NCBI GenBank assembly: GCA_017459675.1
Contig: JAFUCM010000058.1
Location: 1 to 38,419, forward strand
DNA: 38,419 nt
From: Eubacterium sp.
Lineage (GTDB): Bacteria > Bacillota > Clostridia > Lachnospirales > Lachnospiraceae
Direction of reading: 5' to 3'
Position 1 is the first letter of the stretch; every line of letters begins with the position of its first letter. Below the pieces are notes generated by a model. The model was not told the origin of the DNA. It made no database searches and saw only the letters and a list, made by a program, of their open reading frames with translations. Positions 15,010 through 24,158 of the stretch are shown here, in pieces. The position numbers and the translations under genes are program-made.

Positions 15010-16983
15010 ATGAGGAATATAGAAGCAATTGAAAAACGTCACGCCGTCCGCCGGCTTTTCCTGGGCATCACAACGATACTCTTACCGCTGTCTGTCTGTG
15101 GATGCGGATCAGTCGCCGGGACGCATACCGATGGTGTAAAAGATGATCTGCAATACACGGAAAAGCAGGTTGATGTTTACAGAAACATCGAACTGGCCGA
15201 AAACACCCGGGACGGGCAGATTACGCTGCGGTTTTATGAAGATCAGCCAAATGTGCCGTATGTCAGCATCAAAGACTATTATGCGACGGTGCTGAAGAAT
15301 TCAAAGGAACCGGACGTGCCCAAAATGCAGGTGACAAAACAAGAAGACGGCACTTATCTTTTGCGCAGCGGGACAGGGGAGGCTGTTGTCGATGTGGAGG
15401 CGGATGTTCTGACGACAGATGACATTACCGGGTGGATCAATCAGATGTCTCTTGTCGGTGCGGGATTAACCGGCGAAAATTGTGACACAGGACCGTTTCT
15501 CACGTTTGCCGGAGCTGAATATGAGAAAAAAGAAGTATTTTATGATATGGGTAAGTATGACATTGATGTGCGCGGAGAGGAAGATGATGTATATTTCCCT
15601 GTTGCGACCATATCTGACCTGACGTCCGATCCGGATTTTCACTACACCGCTTATAACGGGGAAAACTTCTATTTCTGTGAAAATCCTGACGCGTCTCTCT
15701 TTTCGGATCATGACAGCGATTACTACAGTACACGTCTGAAGGACGCGGCAAAGGGCGGCACGAGGCAGAAAGATCTGATCGAATTCTCGTACAATGAACT
15801 GTGCTTTAATATCGATCATTTCTACGGAAAGCCCGGGAAAGAATATATCCATAAGGATCTGGAGAAGGGCGGCCTGGCGTACGCGCTGCAGGAGCTCGGA
15901 GAGCCGGGGGAAAAAATCACAGAACTTCTGAAGTCTGACAGCTATGCGGATTATTTTGCCGGAATCGCGGCACTGCAGAAACTGCTTGGCGACGGAGGCC
16001 ACACTTCGCTTAAGAATATAACAAACAGCGCGCTGTCGGATGAAGAACTGATGGACGCGTATTTTGAGGTCAAAGAAGAAACCGATACGCTTCTTGATGA
16101 CATGGATGTACCTGCGGCCAATCTGGAATGGGATGAGCAAATGATGTACGCAAGAGCGGCTCTGCGGGAGAATATGCTGCACTGCAGCGAAGAGACATAC
16201 GTGAAGCAGGGTGACACGGCAGTGTGTATACTAGACACGTTCCAATGCGAGATCACAGATCTCTGGGAAGACTATTATGCAGGAAATGCAGACAAACCGG
16301 CTATGGACAATATTGGTCAGGATCGGATTCCTGATTCGGTTCTTATCGTGAGGGACGCACTTGACCGGGCATCCGCAGATCCGGAGGTGAAAAATTTTAT
16401 CCTGGATATCTCGAACAATGGCGGCGGCCTTTCGGATGAAATGCTTGCTGTCTATGCGATGCTGACAGGCAGCAGCACGGTATCTATGAAGAGTGAGAAT
16501 GTATATACCGGCGTCATAAGGGAGGAGACATTCCGCGCAGACTGCAATCTGGACAAAGTCATCGACAGCAAAGATGACAAAAAGCCGGATCTGAACATCG
16601 GGATTCTGACCAGCAGATCCTCTTATTCCTGCGGAAGTATGCTCCCGTTGCTTATGAAGGATGCAGGATATAAGATCCTGGGAGAGCAGAGCGGAGGCGG
16701 TACCTGCTGCGTAGGAGCATTCGGCACGCCGGAAGGTTTTCTGTATACGATGAGTTCAGCAAGATGTAGACTGACCGATCAGGCGGGCATTTCGCATGAT
16801 GACGGTATTCCCGTCGATGTTGATCTGATCCCGAAAGACCAGAACGGAGCGGTTAAGAACATCGAGATCACAATCCCTGAAGATCCTAATTTTCCGGAAG
16901 ATGGTGACATTACCGTAACGATACCTGATTACACAGAGTTCTACAATTTAGAGAGATTAAGCAAGGAGATGTGCAATGATTAA
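15010..16983 (+). CDS. S41-family peptidase lipoprotein
   Basis: This 657-aa protein has an N-terminal signal with a Cys-containing lipobox (SVCGC near residue 32). The C-terminal third is an S41 (C-terminal processing-type) serine protease domain. It contains FILDISNNGGG (about 460-470), the nucleophile region SSYSCGS (S540 the likely catalytic Ser) and GEQSGGGTCC after it. I see no PDZ domain; the long N-terminal part (about 40-400) is unassigned. It would act outside the membrane. The ribosome binding site is weak (GGTG). The gene overlaps the M13 peptidase gene by 8 nt, so the two peptidases are co-translated. Confidence 0.8.
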   Translation: MRNIEAIEKRHAVRRLFLGITTILLPLSVCGCGSVAGTHTDGVKDDLQYTEKQVDVYRNIELAENTRDGQITLRFYEDQPNVPYVSIKDYYATVLKNSKEPDVPKMQVTKQEDGTYLLRSGTGEAVVDVEADVLTTDDITGWINQMSLVGAGLTGENCDTGPFLTFAGAEYEKKEVFYDMGKYDIDVRGEEDDVYFPVATISDLTSDPDFHYTAYNGENFYFCENPDASLFSDHDSDYYSTRLKDAAKGGTRQKDLIEFSYNELCFNIDHFYGKPGKEYIHKDLEKGGLAYALQELGEPGEKITELLKSDSYADYFAGIAALQKLLGDGGHTSLKNITNSALSDEELMDAYFEVKEETDTLLDDMDVPAANLEWDEQMMYARAALRENMLHCSEETYVKQGDTAVCILDTFQCEITDLWEDYYAGNADKPAMDNIGQDRIPDSVLIVRDALDRASADPEVKNFILDISNNGGGLSDEMLAVYAMLTGSSTVSMKSENVYTGVIREETFRADCNLDKVIDSKDDKKPDLNIGILTSRSSYSCGSMLPLLMKDAGYKILGEQSGGGTCCVGAFGTPEGFLYTMSSARCRLTDQAGISHDDGIPVDVDLIPKDQNGAVKNIEITIPEDPNFPEDGDITVTIPDYTEFYNLERLSKEMCND

Positions 16984-19228
16984 AAAACAAAGTTCGGTTA
17001 TGAAGCGGCTGCTCGCTTTCCTGTTCGCCGGCATGTTATTTGGGACAGCATGTCTTTCCGGGTGCTCAAATGCCGGTCCCGAAAAAGCAGCTTCATCCGC
17101 AGAAACTGAATCTGTTCAGGAGACAGCGGCTTCGTCCGCAGAATCGGAAGCCGGTCAGGAGACAGCGGCTTCGTCTGAAGAAGCTGAAGCAGGCATGGAC
17201 GAAGCCGGTCTCCCCGAAGAGGAACCGGAGATGCCTGAAATCCCTGACGATGTCACAGGCGGCAAACCCTGGATAGCCTCATGCATTCCCGGCAATGTCA
17301 CGGCTGATACTGAGACGTCGCCGGCAGATGATTTCTATCTTTATGCAAATAAGGAATGGATCGTCTCGAATGAACTGCCGGAAGGTTCACCGGTCACGAG
17401 TCGAGATCGGACGGCCGGGGTCAATGCGCGGATGCGGGAAGCGCTTGCAGGGGAAATGCTTTCCGGACATGATGCGCGTCAGGCGCAATTGCTGTTCAAT
17501 GCTTTTGTCAATACAGAAGCGCGCGATGCAGCCGGATGCGAACCTGCGAAGAAGGTGATCGACGATATCCGTTCTATTTCCACCATCGAAGAGCTGAATG
17601 CCTTCCTGCTTGATCTTGAACGAAGCGCGGGCGTTCCGACATTTATCAAAGTAAGCAACAGCCGGGATTACAATACGCACCGCTGGGTCACCGGCATCGG
17701 GCTGTCAGATGAGACGTTTGGTGCGACAATAGGAACCATGGGTATGGATGCCGCGACAGTCGATCCCGAAAGTGACGTCTATCAGGCGCGTTATGCCCTT
17801 GTACATGATGTTCTGACACGTGCGGGCTTTACGGACGAAGAAGCAAAAAAAGCATTTGAAGCACGTCTTGATCTGGAAAAAGAGATCCTGAAGCTCACGG
17901 AGGAAAGCGGTGAGGAACAGGGCGAAGACACAGACTATACGATCGATCAGCTGGACAAGCTTACCGGCAATTTCCCGCTGCGTGAACTTGCAGAGGAACG
18001 GGGATACGGATCAGCAGAGACATTTGAGGTCAGAGATGCGTCAGAACTGCGTGCAGCTGCTGAACTTTACACGGACGAACACATTGATCAGCTGCGCAGC
18101 TATTTGATCTGCGGGTATGTGCTGGAGACAGCAGGCTGGCTTGATACAAAAGCCTTTGCCGCCTGGCTGGCAGACTGTGCAGCAAATATTGACGATCCGA
18201 TTCCGCTCACAATGCCGGAGCGCAACAAAACAGCCCCGGAAACAGCATTGAACCTTATTGTGGAGATTGCCCCCACGCTGGTCGGCCGTGCCTACGTGGA
18301 GGCATACGACCTGACACATATAAAAGAATTTATTACAAACCTCACGGTCGAGGCGGTTGAGGCTCACAAGAAGAACATTAACGCCAGCGCGTGGCTCTCA
18401 GATGACTCCAAAAAGCAGCTTACCGGGAAACTGGATGCAATGGGCCTGGATCTTGTTTATCCCGATGTCTGGGAGGACTACTCCGGCCTCGACATCGAAG
18501 GGCTTGGTTACTATGGCGCACGCCGGGCGATCTGGCTGAACGACCTTGCCCGCAATGCAAGTCTCACAGGCACAGAGATCGATGACCGCCTGTGGGAGGA
18601 TCCTTCAATTCTCGGGGGAGTCGGAGCCTATAATGCAGAAAATAACAGCTTTGTTGTGAGTGCAGGCGCTGTTGAGGAGGAAGTAGTGCGTTATGAGGCA
18701 GGTGAGATCACACTTGAAGAACTCATGGGTGGCATTACCGGGTACACGCTCTTCCACGAACCGGCACACGCACTTGATCCGGCAGATATCTTCAAGGATG
18801 CGGAAGGAAAGGATCTTGAGGCGTCACTGCTTACGCCTGCTGACCTCGAGGAGTATCAGCGGCGCACAGACAAAATCACAAAGTACTTCGACGGCATCTC
18901 TGTCTGGGAGGGACAGCAGGTGGACGGATCGGTCTGCACACAGGAGGCGCTCGCCGAGATCTGCGGCATGCAGGCCCGGCTGACCTATGCGGCCGGACAG
19001 AATGAGTTTGATTACAAGCGCTTTTTTGAGACACGGGCCCGGCTGGCCGCCTCCCTGCATACGCCGGAATATGCACTGGCATGTATCATGGGAATGGACA
19101 GACACCCGCTTCTATATCTCGATACCAACGTGACGTTCCAGCAGTTTGATGAATTCAATGATGCTTTTGATGTGAAGGAAGGCGATGCGATGTATCTCGC
19201 ACCGGATGAACGCCTGGTGATCTGGTGA
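16976..19228 (+). CDS. M13-family (neprilysin-like) metallopeptidase lipoprotein
   Basis: This 750-aa lipoprotein has the lipobox LSGC (Cys about 30), then an acidic Ser/Ala/Glu linker with two copies of an ETAASS-type repeat. The M13 N-terminal signature DDFYLYANKEW follows at about residue 120. The zinc site is HEPAH (H594, E595, H598), followed by ALDP. The third ligand is in EALAE (E657); families normally read ENxAD, so the usual Asp is Glu661 here. Length fits M13 enzymes. It likely trims extracellular peptides. AAGGAGATG precedes the start, and the gene is coupled to the S41 peptidase gene. Confidence 0.88.
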   Translation: MIKKQSSVMKRLLAFLFAGMLFGTACLSGCSNAGPEKAASSAETESVQETAASSAESEAGQETAASSEEAEAGMDEAGLPEEEPEMPEIPDDVTGGKPWIASCIPGNVTADTETSPADDFYLYANKEWIVSNELPEGSPVTSRDRTAGVNARMREALAGEMLSGHDARQAQLLFNAFVNTEARDAAGCEPAKKVIDDIRSISTIEELNAFLLDLERSAGVPTFIKVSNSRDYNTHRWVTGIGLSDETFGATIGTMGMDAATVDPESDVYQARYALVHDVLTRAGFTDEEAKKAFEARLDLEKEILKLTEESGEEQGEDTDYTIDQLDKLTGNFPLRELAEERGYGSAETFEVRDASELRAAAELYTDEHIDQLRSYLICGYVLETAGWLDTKAFAAWLADCAANIDDPIPLTMPERNKTAPETALNLIVEIAPTLVGRAYVEAYDLTHIKEFITNLTVEAVEAHKKNINASAWLSDDSKKQLTGKLDAMGLDLVYPDVWEDYSGLDIEGLGYYGARRAIWLNDLARNASLTGTEIDDRLWEDPSILGGVGAYNAENNSFVVSAGAVEEEVVRYEAGEITLEELMGGITGYTLFHEPAHALDPADIFKDAEGKDLEASLLTPADLEEYQRRTDKITKYFDGISVWEGQQVDGSVCTQEALAEICGMQARLTYAAGQNEFDYKRFFETRARLAASLHTPEYALACIMGMDRHPLLYLDTNVTFQQFDEFNDAFDVKEGDAMYLAPDERLVIW

Positions 19229-19240
19229 AGTCAATCGGAA

Positions 19241-19266
19241 GGAGACAGAGAACCTCCCCTGTCTCC
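19241..19266. repeat. REP-like palindrome, copy 2
   Basis: GGAGACAG pairs with CTGTCTCC around AGAACCTCCC. This is the same family as 11949-11975 with one base deleted in the loop. Confidence 0.8.
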
Positions 19267-19273
19267 TCTTAAA

Positions 19274-19316
19274 GGGAACATACAACTTCGGTTGTCGATG
19301 TTCCCGATTTCTTTTT
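19274..19316 (+). terminator. Terminator of the peptidase operon
   Basis: GGGAACATACAAC pairs with GTTGTCGATGTTCCC across a TTCG tetraloop (one internal mismatch/bulge), followed by a T-rich tract ending in CTTTTTC. Confidence 0.85.
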
Positions 19317-19364
19317 CAAGCTATCATCACTCCTTGCGGGTGCTGTATTTTTGGCATAGAAATG

Positions 19365-19440
19365 GCCATGGCTCATAAAGTCATGGCTCTTTTTCGTTAT
19401 CTGGATTATACTTTACAGTATAACTGGATTAAATCATTCG
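19365..19440 (+). repeat. Dispersed terminator/palindrome repeat, copy 2
   Basis: GCCATGGC (19365-19372) and GTCATGGC (19380-19387) form an 8-bp stem with a TCATAAA loop and a T tract. The following palindrome TTATAC-TTTACA-GTATAA and TGGATTAAA match the copy at 10657-10720. It sits directly before the histidine kinase gene. Confidence 0.6.
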
Positions 19441-19459
19441 GCTGGAAGGTGGATAGATA

Positions 19460-22400
19460 ATGGGATATTCACATATGCACAAAATCGGAAAACACACCTG
19501 TCTGCTCATCGCTGTCTGTCTGATTCTCTCCCTCGCGGCTCCGATCACCGCCCGTGCAGAGGGCACGAAGACAGTTCGGGTCGGCTATTATGAGAATGAG
19601 ATCTTTCAGGAGGGCGCGCAGGAAGGTGCTGTAAAGTCAGGCTATGGATATGAGTATTACCGGAAGCTGGCAGAGTATACCGGCTGGAAATACGATTATG
19701 TATATGGTTCCTTTTCTGATCTGTACCAGATGCTGTTGGACGGCGAGATCGATCTTCTGGCGGGGCTTGCCCTAAAAGAAGACAGGATTGGCCTGATCGG
19801 TTATCCGGATGCTGCTATGGGCCATGAGTCCTACAACCTGGTAAAGCATGAAGGGGACACGGAAATCAATGAGGATCCGGTGACGCTGGAAGGAAAAAGA
19901 ATCGGTGTTATGGAAAGCGCTATCGAGGACACGCTGCGTGAGTTTCTGGATTCGCACGGTGTGAAGGCGGAGGTCATTACCTTCCCGGACTATGACAGTC
20001 TGTTTGCTTCTTTCAATGCAGGGGAACTGGATGTTCTTGCAGGTGAGGGCGACAGCGGATTCAGTGCGGAAAATGCCGCGATCATGTATTCATTCGGGAC
20101 ATCAGACTATTATCTTACGGTCAATATCAAAAGGCCGGATCTCCTTCAGCAGTTAAATACCGCACAGACGCTTTTGACTGTGGAGGAGCCGAATTATCTG
20201 AATTCCCTCAGTGTGAAATACTATTCCGGAAGTCTTGCAAGCCGCGTGCATTCCGCCGCAGAGACGGAATGGCTTGCGTCGCATAGTGAACTTAAAGTCG
20301 GATATCTGGAGAAGTATCTTCCTTACAGCGACACAGACGAGAACGGACAGGCATCCGGCATTGTGACGGATGTCACGGAACAGCTGCTGAAAAGTCTGAA
20401 CATCGATACGCTTTCTGTGAGCTATCATGGCTATCAGAATTACGATGATATGATCGCGGATCTTGTTTCAGGTGCGATCGACACTGGTTTCCCGGTGGGC
20501 GGCGGTCTGTATTATTCGGAGGAGAGCGGAATCTATCAGAGCAATCCTGTCGTTTCCGCCGCAACGGAGATCGTTTTCAAAGGAGAATTCAAAAGGGATA
20601 ATATTTCGCGCTTTGCTGTTAACGAAAACAACCGGATGCAGTATTACTATGTCCGCACACACTTCCCTGATGCAGAGATCACTTACTATCCATCAGCGAA
20701 TGACTGCCTCGATGCAGTTGTTTCGGGCAAAGAAGATGCGACTACATTAAACGGTCTCAGAGCAAATGACATGCTGAAAAATACCCGTTACGAGAGCCTT
20801 TCCCTTCTGCAGTTAAGCCAGAGCGATGACCGGTGCTATGGCGTGGCGATGGGAAGTGAAGGCCTGTTGAAGCTCCTTAACCGGGGAATTAACGTGCTTG
20901 GCATCGACTATGGACAGAACCAGGCATACCGCTATGCCGACGGCCTGTATTCCTACAGCTTTTTCGATCTGGTACGGCAGCATCTCGGAATATTTATTCT
21001 GGGCATCCTGGCGATCGCCGCTGTCATTATTTCTCTGCTGATCCGCGACAACCGGCGCTCCCGCGCGCAGATCAGAGAAAAAGAAACCGTCCGCATTGAA
21101 CTGGAGGAAAAACAGAAGGAACTCTCTGACGCATTGATCGCAGCGGACCATGCGAACCGGGCCAAGACAATTTTCCTGAACAACATGTCCCATGATATCC
21201 GCACACCGATGAATGCCATTGTGGGGTTCACGGCACTGGCGGCTTCCCACATGGACCATCCGGAGCAGGTAAAGGATTATCTGCAGAAGATTACGGTGTC
21301 CAGCCAGCATCTGCTTTCGCTGATTAATGACGTTCTGGACATGAGCAGGATCGAAAGCGGAAAGGTTACGATCGAAGAAACGAATGTCCATCTGCCGGAT
21401 GTTATCCATGATCTCAGAACCATCATCCAGGCAAATGTCACTGCAAAGCAGCAGGAACTGCTGATCGATACGCAGGATGTGAAGCATGAAGATATCATTA
21501 CGGATAAGCTTCGCCTGAATCAGGTACTGCTTAATATCCTGTCCAATGCCATCAAATTTACGCCTGCCGGAGGAACCATCGGTTTCCGGCTGATCGAGGA
21601 GCCGTCGGCTCATACGGATATCGCGAACTTTGTGTTCCGCATTAAGGATAACGGCATTGGAATGAGCAGGGAATTCCAGAAGACGATTTTCGAAGCGTTC
21701 ACCAGGGAAAGAACCAGTACGGTCAGCGGCACACAGGGCACCGGACTTGGCATGGCGATTACCAAAAACATCGTAGATATGATGGGCGGCACGATCACTG
21801 TCCAGAGCGAAGAAGGAAAGGGATCGGAGTTTGTTGTGCGGATCCCGTGCAGAATCGGCGAAACCAGAAACATATCCGAAACGATTCCGGAGCTTCAGGG
21901 CCTGCGTGCCCTGGTGGCTGATGATGATATGAATTCCTGCCTTTCTGTCAGCGCAATGCTGCGTGATATCGGCATGCGTCCCGACTGGACCAACTACGGA
22001 AAGGAAGCTGTGGTCCGGGCCAAAGAGGCAAAGGATCAGGCAGACGAATTCAAGGTCTATATCATCGACTGGATGATGCCGGATCTGAATGGTATCGAGA
22101 CCGTGCGGAGGATCCGGAAGATCGTCGGTGACGATGCCCCGATCATTATACTGACAGCCTATGACTGGTCAGATATCGAGGATGAGGCCAGACAGGCCGG
22201 GGTCAGCGCTTTCTGCTCCAAACCGATCTTTCTGTCGGAACTCAGAAGCGTACTGGCAAAACCGTTCCTTGGTGAAAAAAATGCTGCCGACGAAGCACCT
22301 GCCGCTGTGGACTTCACAGGAAAACGAATCCTTCTTGCGGAAGACAACGAAATGAACCAGATGATCGCGGTGGCGATCCTGGAAAATGCCGGCTTTTCGA

Positions 22401-22696
22401 TCGATATTGCATCAAACGGAGAGGAAGCCGTCGAAAAAATGGAGCAGTCTCCGGCGGGAACCTATGACGTGATCCTGATGGATATCCAGATGCCGGTCAT
22501 GGATGGATATGAGGCAGCAAAGCGGATCCGCATGATGGAGGATCCGGAAAAAGCAAAGATCCCGATCATTGCCGTGACTGCCAATGCCTTTGAAGAGGAT
22601 CGGAAAATCGCGCTGGAAGCGGGAATGAACGGTCATCTGGCAAAACCGTATGACATCAATGCCATTATGCAGACGCTGTCGGAAATATTGAAATAG
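19460..22696 (+). CDS. Hybrid sensor histidine kinase with two solute-binding sensor domains
   Basis: This 1078-aa membrane kinase has a signal peptide (about 1-33), then two type-3 periplasmic solute-binding-like domains (about 38-265 and 280-490) as an extracellular sensor. A membrane helix follows (about 508-530), then a short coiled coil. HisKA has the phospho-accepting H578 in NNMSHDIRTPMNAIVG. HATPase_c has NILSNAIKF, DNGIGM and GTGLGM. Two receiver domains follow, with D870 (IIDWMMPD) and D1008 (LMDIQMPV). No HPt domain or DNA-binding output is present, so a separate phosphotransfer partner is expected. The kinase to receiver part is closely related to the gene at 33722. The start follows AGGTGG. 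Confidence 0.93.
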   Translation: MGYSHMHKIGKHTCLLIAVCLILSLAAPITARAEGTKTVRVGYYENEIFQEGAQEGAVKSGYGYEYYRKLAEYTGWKYDYVYGSFSDLYQMLLDGEIDLLAGLALKEDRIGLIGYPDAAMGHESYNLVKHEGDTEINEDPVTLEGKRIGVMESAIEDTLREFLDSHGVKAEVITFPDYDSLFASFNAGELDVLAGEGDSGFSAENAAIMYSFGTSDYYLTVNIKRPDLLQQLNTAQTLLTVEEPNYLNSLSVKYYSGSLASRVHSAAETEWLASHSELKVGYLEKYLPYSDTDENGQASGIVTDVTEQLLKSLNIDTLSVSYHGYQNYDDMIADLVSGAIDTGFPVGGGLYYSEESGIYQSNPVVSAATEIVFKGEFKRDNISRFAVNENNRMQYYYVRTHFPDAEITYYPSANDCLDAVVSGKEDATTLNGLRANDMLKNTRYESLSLLQLSQSDDRCYGVAMGSEGLLKLLNRGINVLGIDYGQNQAYRYADGLYSYSFFDLVRQHLGIFILGILAIAAVIISLLIRDNRRSRAQIREKETVRIELEEKQKELSDALIAADHANRAKTIFLNNMSHDIRTPMNAIVGFTALAASHMDHPEQVKDYLQKITVSSQHLLSLINDVLDMSRIESGKVTIEETNVHLPDVIHDLRTIIQANVTAKQQELLIDTQDVKHEDIITDKLRLNQVLLNILSNAIKFTPAGGTIGFRLIEEPSAHTDIANFVFRIKDNGIGMSREFQKTIFEAFTRERTSTVSGTQGTGLGMAITKNIVDMMGGTITVQSEEGKGSEFVVRIPCRIGETRNISETIPELQGLRALVADDDMNSCLSVSAMLRDIGMRPDWTNYGKEAVVRAKEAKDQADEFKVYIIDWMMPDLNGIETVRRIRKIVGDDAPIIILTAYDWSDIEDEARQAGVSAFCSKPIFLSELRSVLAKPFLGEKNAADEAPAAVDFTGKRILLAEDNEMNQMIAVAILENAGFSIDIASNGEEAVEKMEQSPAGTYDVILMDIQMPVMDGYEAAKRIRMMEDPEKAKIPIIAVTANAFEEDRKIALEAGMNGHLAKPYDINAIMQTLSEILK

Positions 22697-22818
22697 TCCA
22701 TCATTCTGCCATATAGATTGTAATTTGACAATCTGGAAGAACTGAAAGACGAGATATAAAAGTTCGTAAACCGATGGAAACACGCCCTTCTAAAACCTAG
22801 ATGATTAAGACAAGAATC

Positions 22819-22846
22819 ACGGAGCACAGGATTACCTTTGCTCCGT
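22819..22846. other. Hairpin downstream of the histidine kinase
   Basis: ACGGAGCA and TGCTCCGT form a perfect 8-bp stem with a 12-nt loop, without a clear T tract. Nothing else is recognisable between the kinase stop and the next frame. Confidence 0.45.
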
Positions 22847-22894
22847 TGTTGTAGCTCGTGTTAATGCTAGCGAACATGGTCAGATGATTTCCAT

Positions 22895-24019
22895 TTGGAT
22901 GAGAATAATATCAAAGGGCTCACTGATGGGAAGATCATCGTGGAAAACGAGTTTTCTTTTGATCCTGATGATCTTATTAAATTGAATGATGAGATGATGG
23001 AACTTTATCTTGGCGGAGTGGACTATCGTATCGAGACATGGGGAAGGGACGATGAATATGCTTTGTATGGTGAGCTTACCGTTGGTGCAGATGGATTATG
23101 CAGAAAGGTGCTCGGTGATTGGGACAGTATTTACGGAGATGCGCTGCGGATCGTTTTTATTTTCGGGTCTGGCAGCGGAGAAAAAAGTTTTTCGAGTAAT
23201 TATATAGAGATTGCAGCAGATATTTCAAAGTATGGTGATGTATATGATTATGAAGAGCCGCGGACATATAACGGAAGCCCGCAGGTCCAGCCGGTAAGCG
23301 TTTACTATAATTCAATGGGGATTGATGAGGGGATCGATTACACAATCACGTATAAAAATAATATCAATGCAGGAGAAGCGCAGGTTATCATTACAGGAAA
23401 GGATAAATATGCGGGCCAGATTGTCAGGTCTTTTGTAATTGATCCTGCAGCGATCAGTGATACGACAGTCAGTGGAATTGCAGATATTGCTTATACCGGG
23501 AAGGCGATTACACCTTCTCCGGTCGTTAAACTCGGAAGTATGACATTGAAACCCGGCACGGACTACACGGTGACATATGAAAATAATAAAGAAGTTGGGA
23601 CAGCTGCGGTTATCATTATTGGAAAAGGAAATCTGACGGGTACAATCAAAAAGACCTTTAAGATCAACAAGGCAGAAAAACCGTCGACAATCACCAGGAC
23701 AGATAATCTGTTGAAGATCAGTTCTAAAAAGGTAACAGTCAAATATAATAAGTTGAAAGGGAAGAATCAGAAGCTGGCTGTTTCCAAGTTGATAAAATTC
23801 AAGAACAAAGGTCAGGGGACACTGAAATATAAACTGGCCAGCGTATCAAAAGCAAAGTTTAAGAAATACTTTAAGGTTAATTCCAAAACCGGAAAACTTA
23901 CGATTAAGAAAGGCCTGAAGAAGGGAACATACAAAGTCAAGATTAAGGTCAGCGCAGCGGGGGATGTAAATTATAAACCGTTGACGAAGTCAGTTACTGT
24001 CAAGATAATGGTAAAATAA
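22895..24019 (+). CDS. Surface protein fragment with Ig-like repeats and Lys/Tyr-rich tail (5'-truncated)
   Basis: This is a 374-codon frame opening at TTG 22895, with an in-frame stop a few codons upstream and neither ribosome binding site nor signal peptide. After about 110 unassigned residues it has two similar Ig-like (MBG-type) repeats. Each starts with YNGS/YTGKAITP and contains DYTITYKNN or DYTVTYENN, with a G-K-Y/L-x-G segment near its end. A basic C-terminal domain follows (KVTVKYNKLKGK, LTIKKGLKKGTYKVKIKV), as in many secreted Lachnospiraceae proteins. Without a signal peptide this is most likely the 3' remainder of a larger extracellular protein gene. Confidence 0.6.
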   Translation: MDENNIKGLTDGKIIVENEFSFDPDDLIKLNDEMMELYLGGVDYRIETWGRDDEYALYGELTVGADGLCRKVLGDWDSIYGDALRIVFIFGSGSGEKSFSSNYIEIAADISKYGDVYDYEEPRTYNGSPQVQPVSVYYNSMGIDEGIDYTITYKNNINAGEAQVIITGKDKYAGQIVRSFVIDPAAISDTTVSGIADIAYTGKAITPSPVVKLGSMTLKPGTDYTVTYENNKEVGTAAVIIIGKGNLTGTIKKTFKINKAEKPSTITRTDNLLKISSKKVTVKYNKLKGKNQKLAVSKLIKFKNKGQGTLKYKLASVSKAKFKKYFKVNSKTGKLTIKKGLKKGTYKVKIKVSAAGDVNYKPLTKSVTVKIMVK

Positions 24020-24158
24020 GATCTTGTACCGGGAAGATTTTCACACAGGCTTCTGGAATGTAGAGATTTATAAAACGCATTCCGGAGGTGGGAATGGATG
24101 TCTCCGACTTCCTGAAAAGGAATATTTGACGAGAAGGGAAAACTTTGGAGATAGTAGG

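Noticed and set aside
15466..16182. 238-codon open frame on the - strand
   Set aside because: It is antisense to the S41 peptidase gene, is rich in Arg/Ile/Phe without any family motif, and has no plausible start signals.
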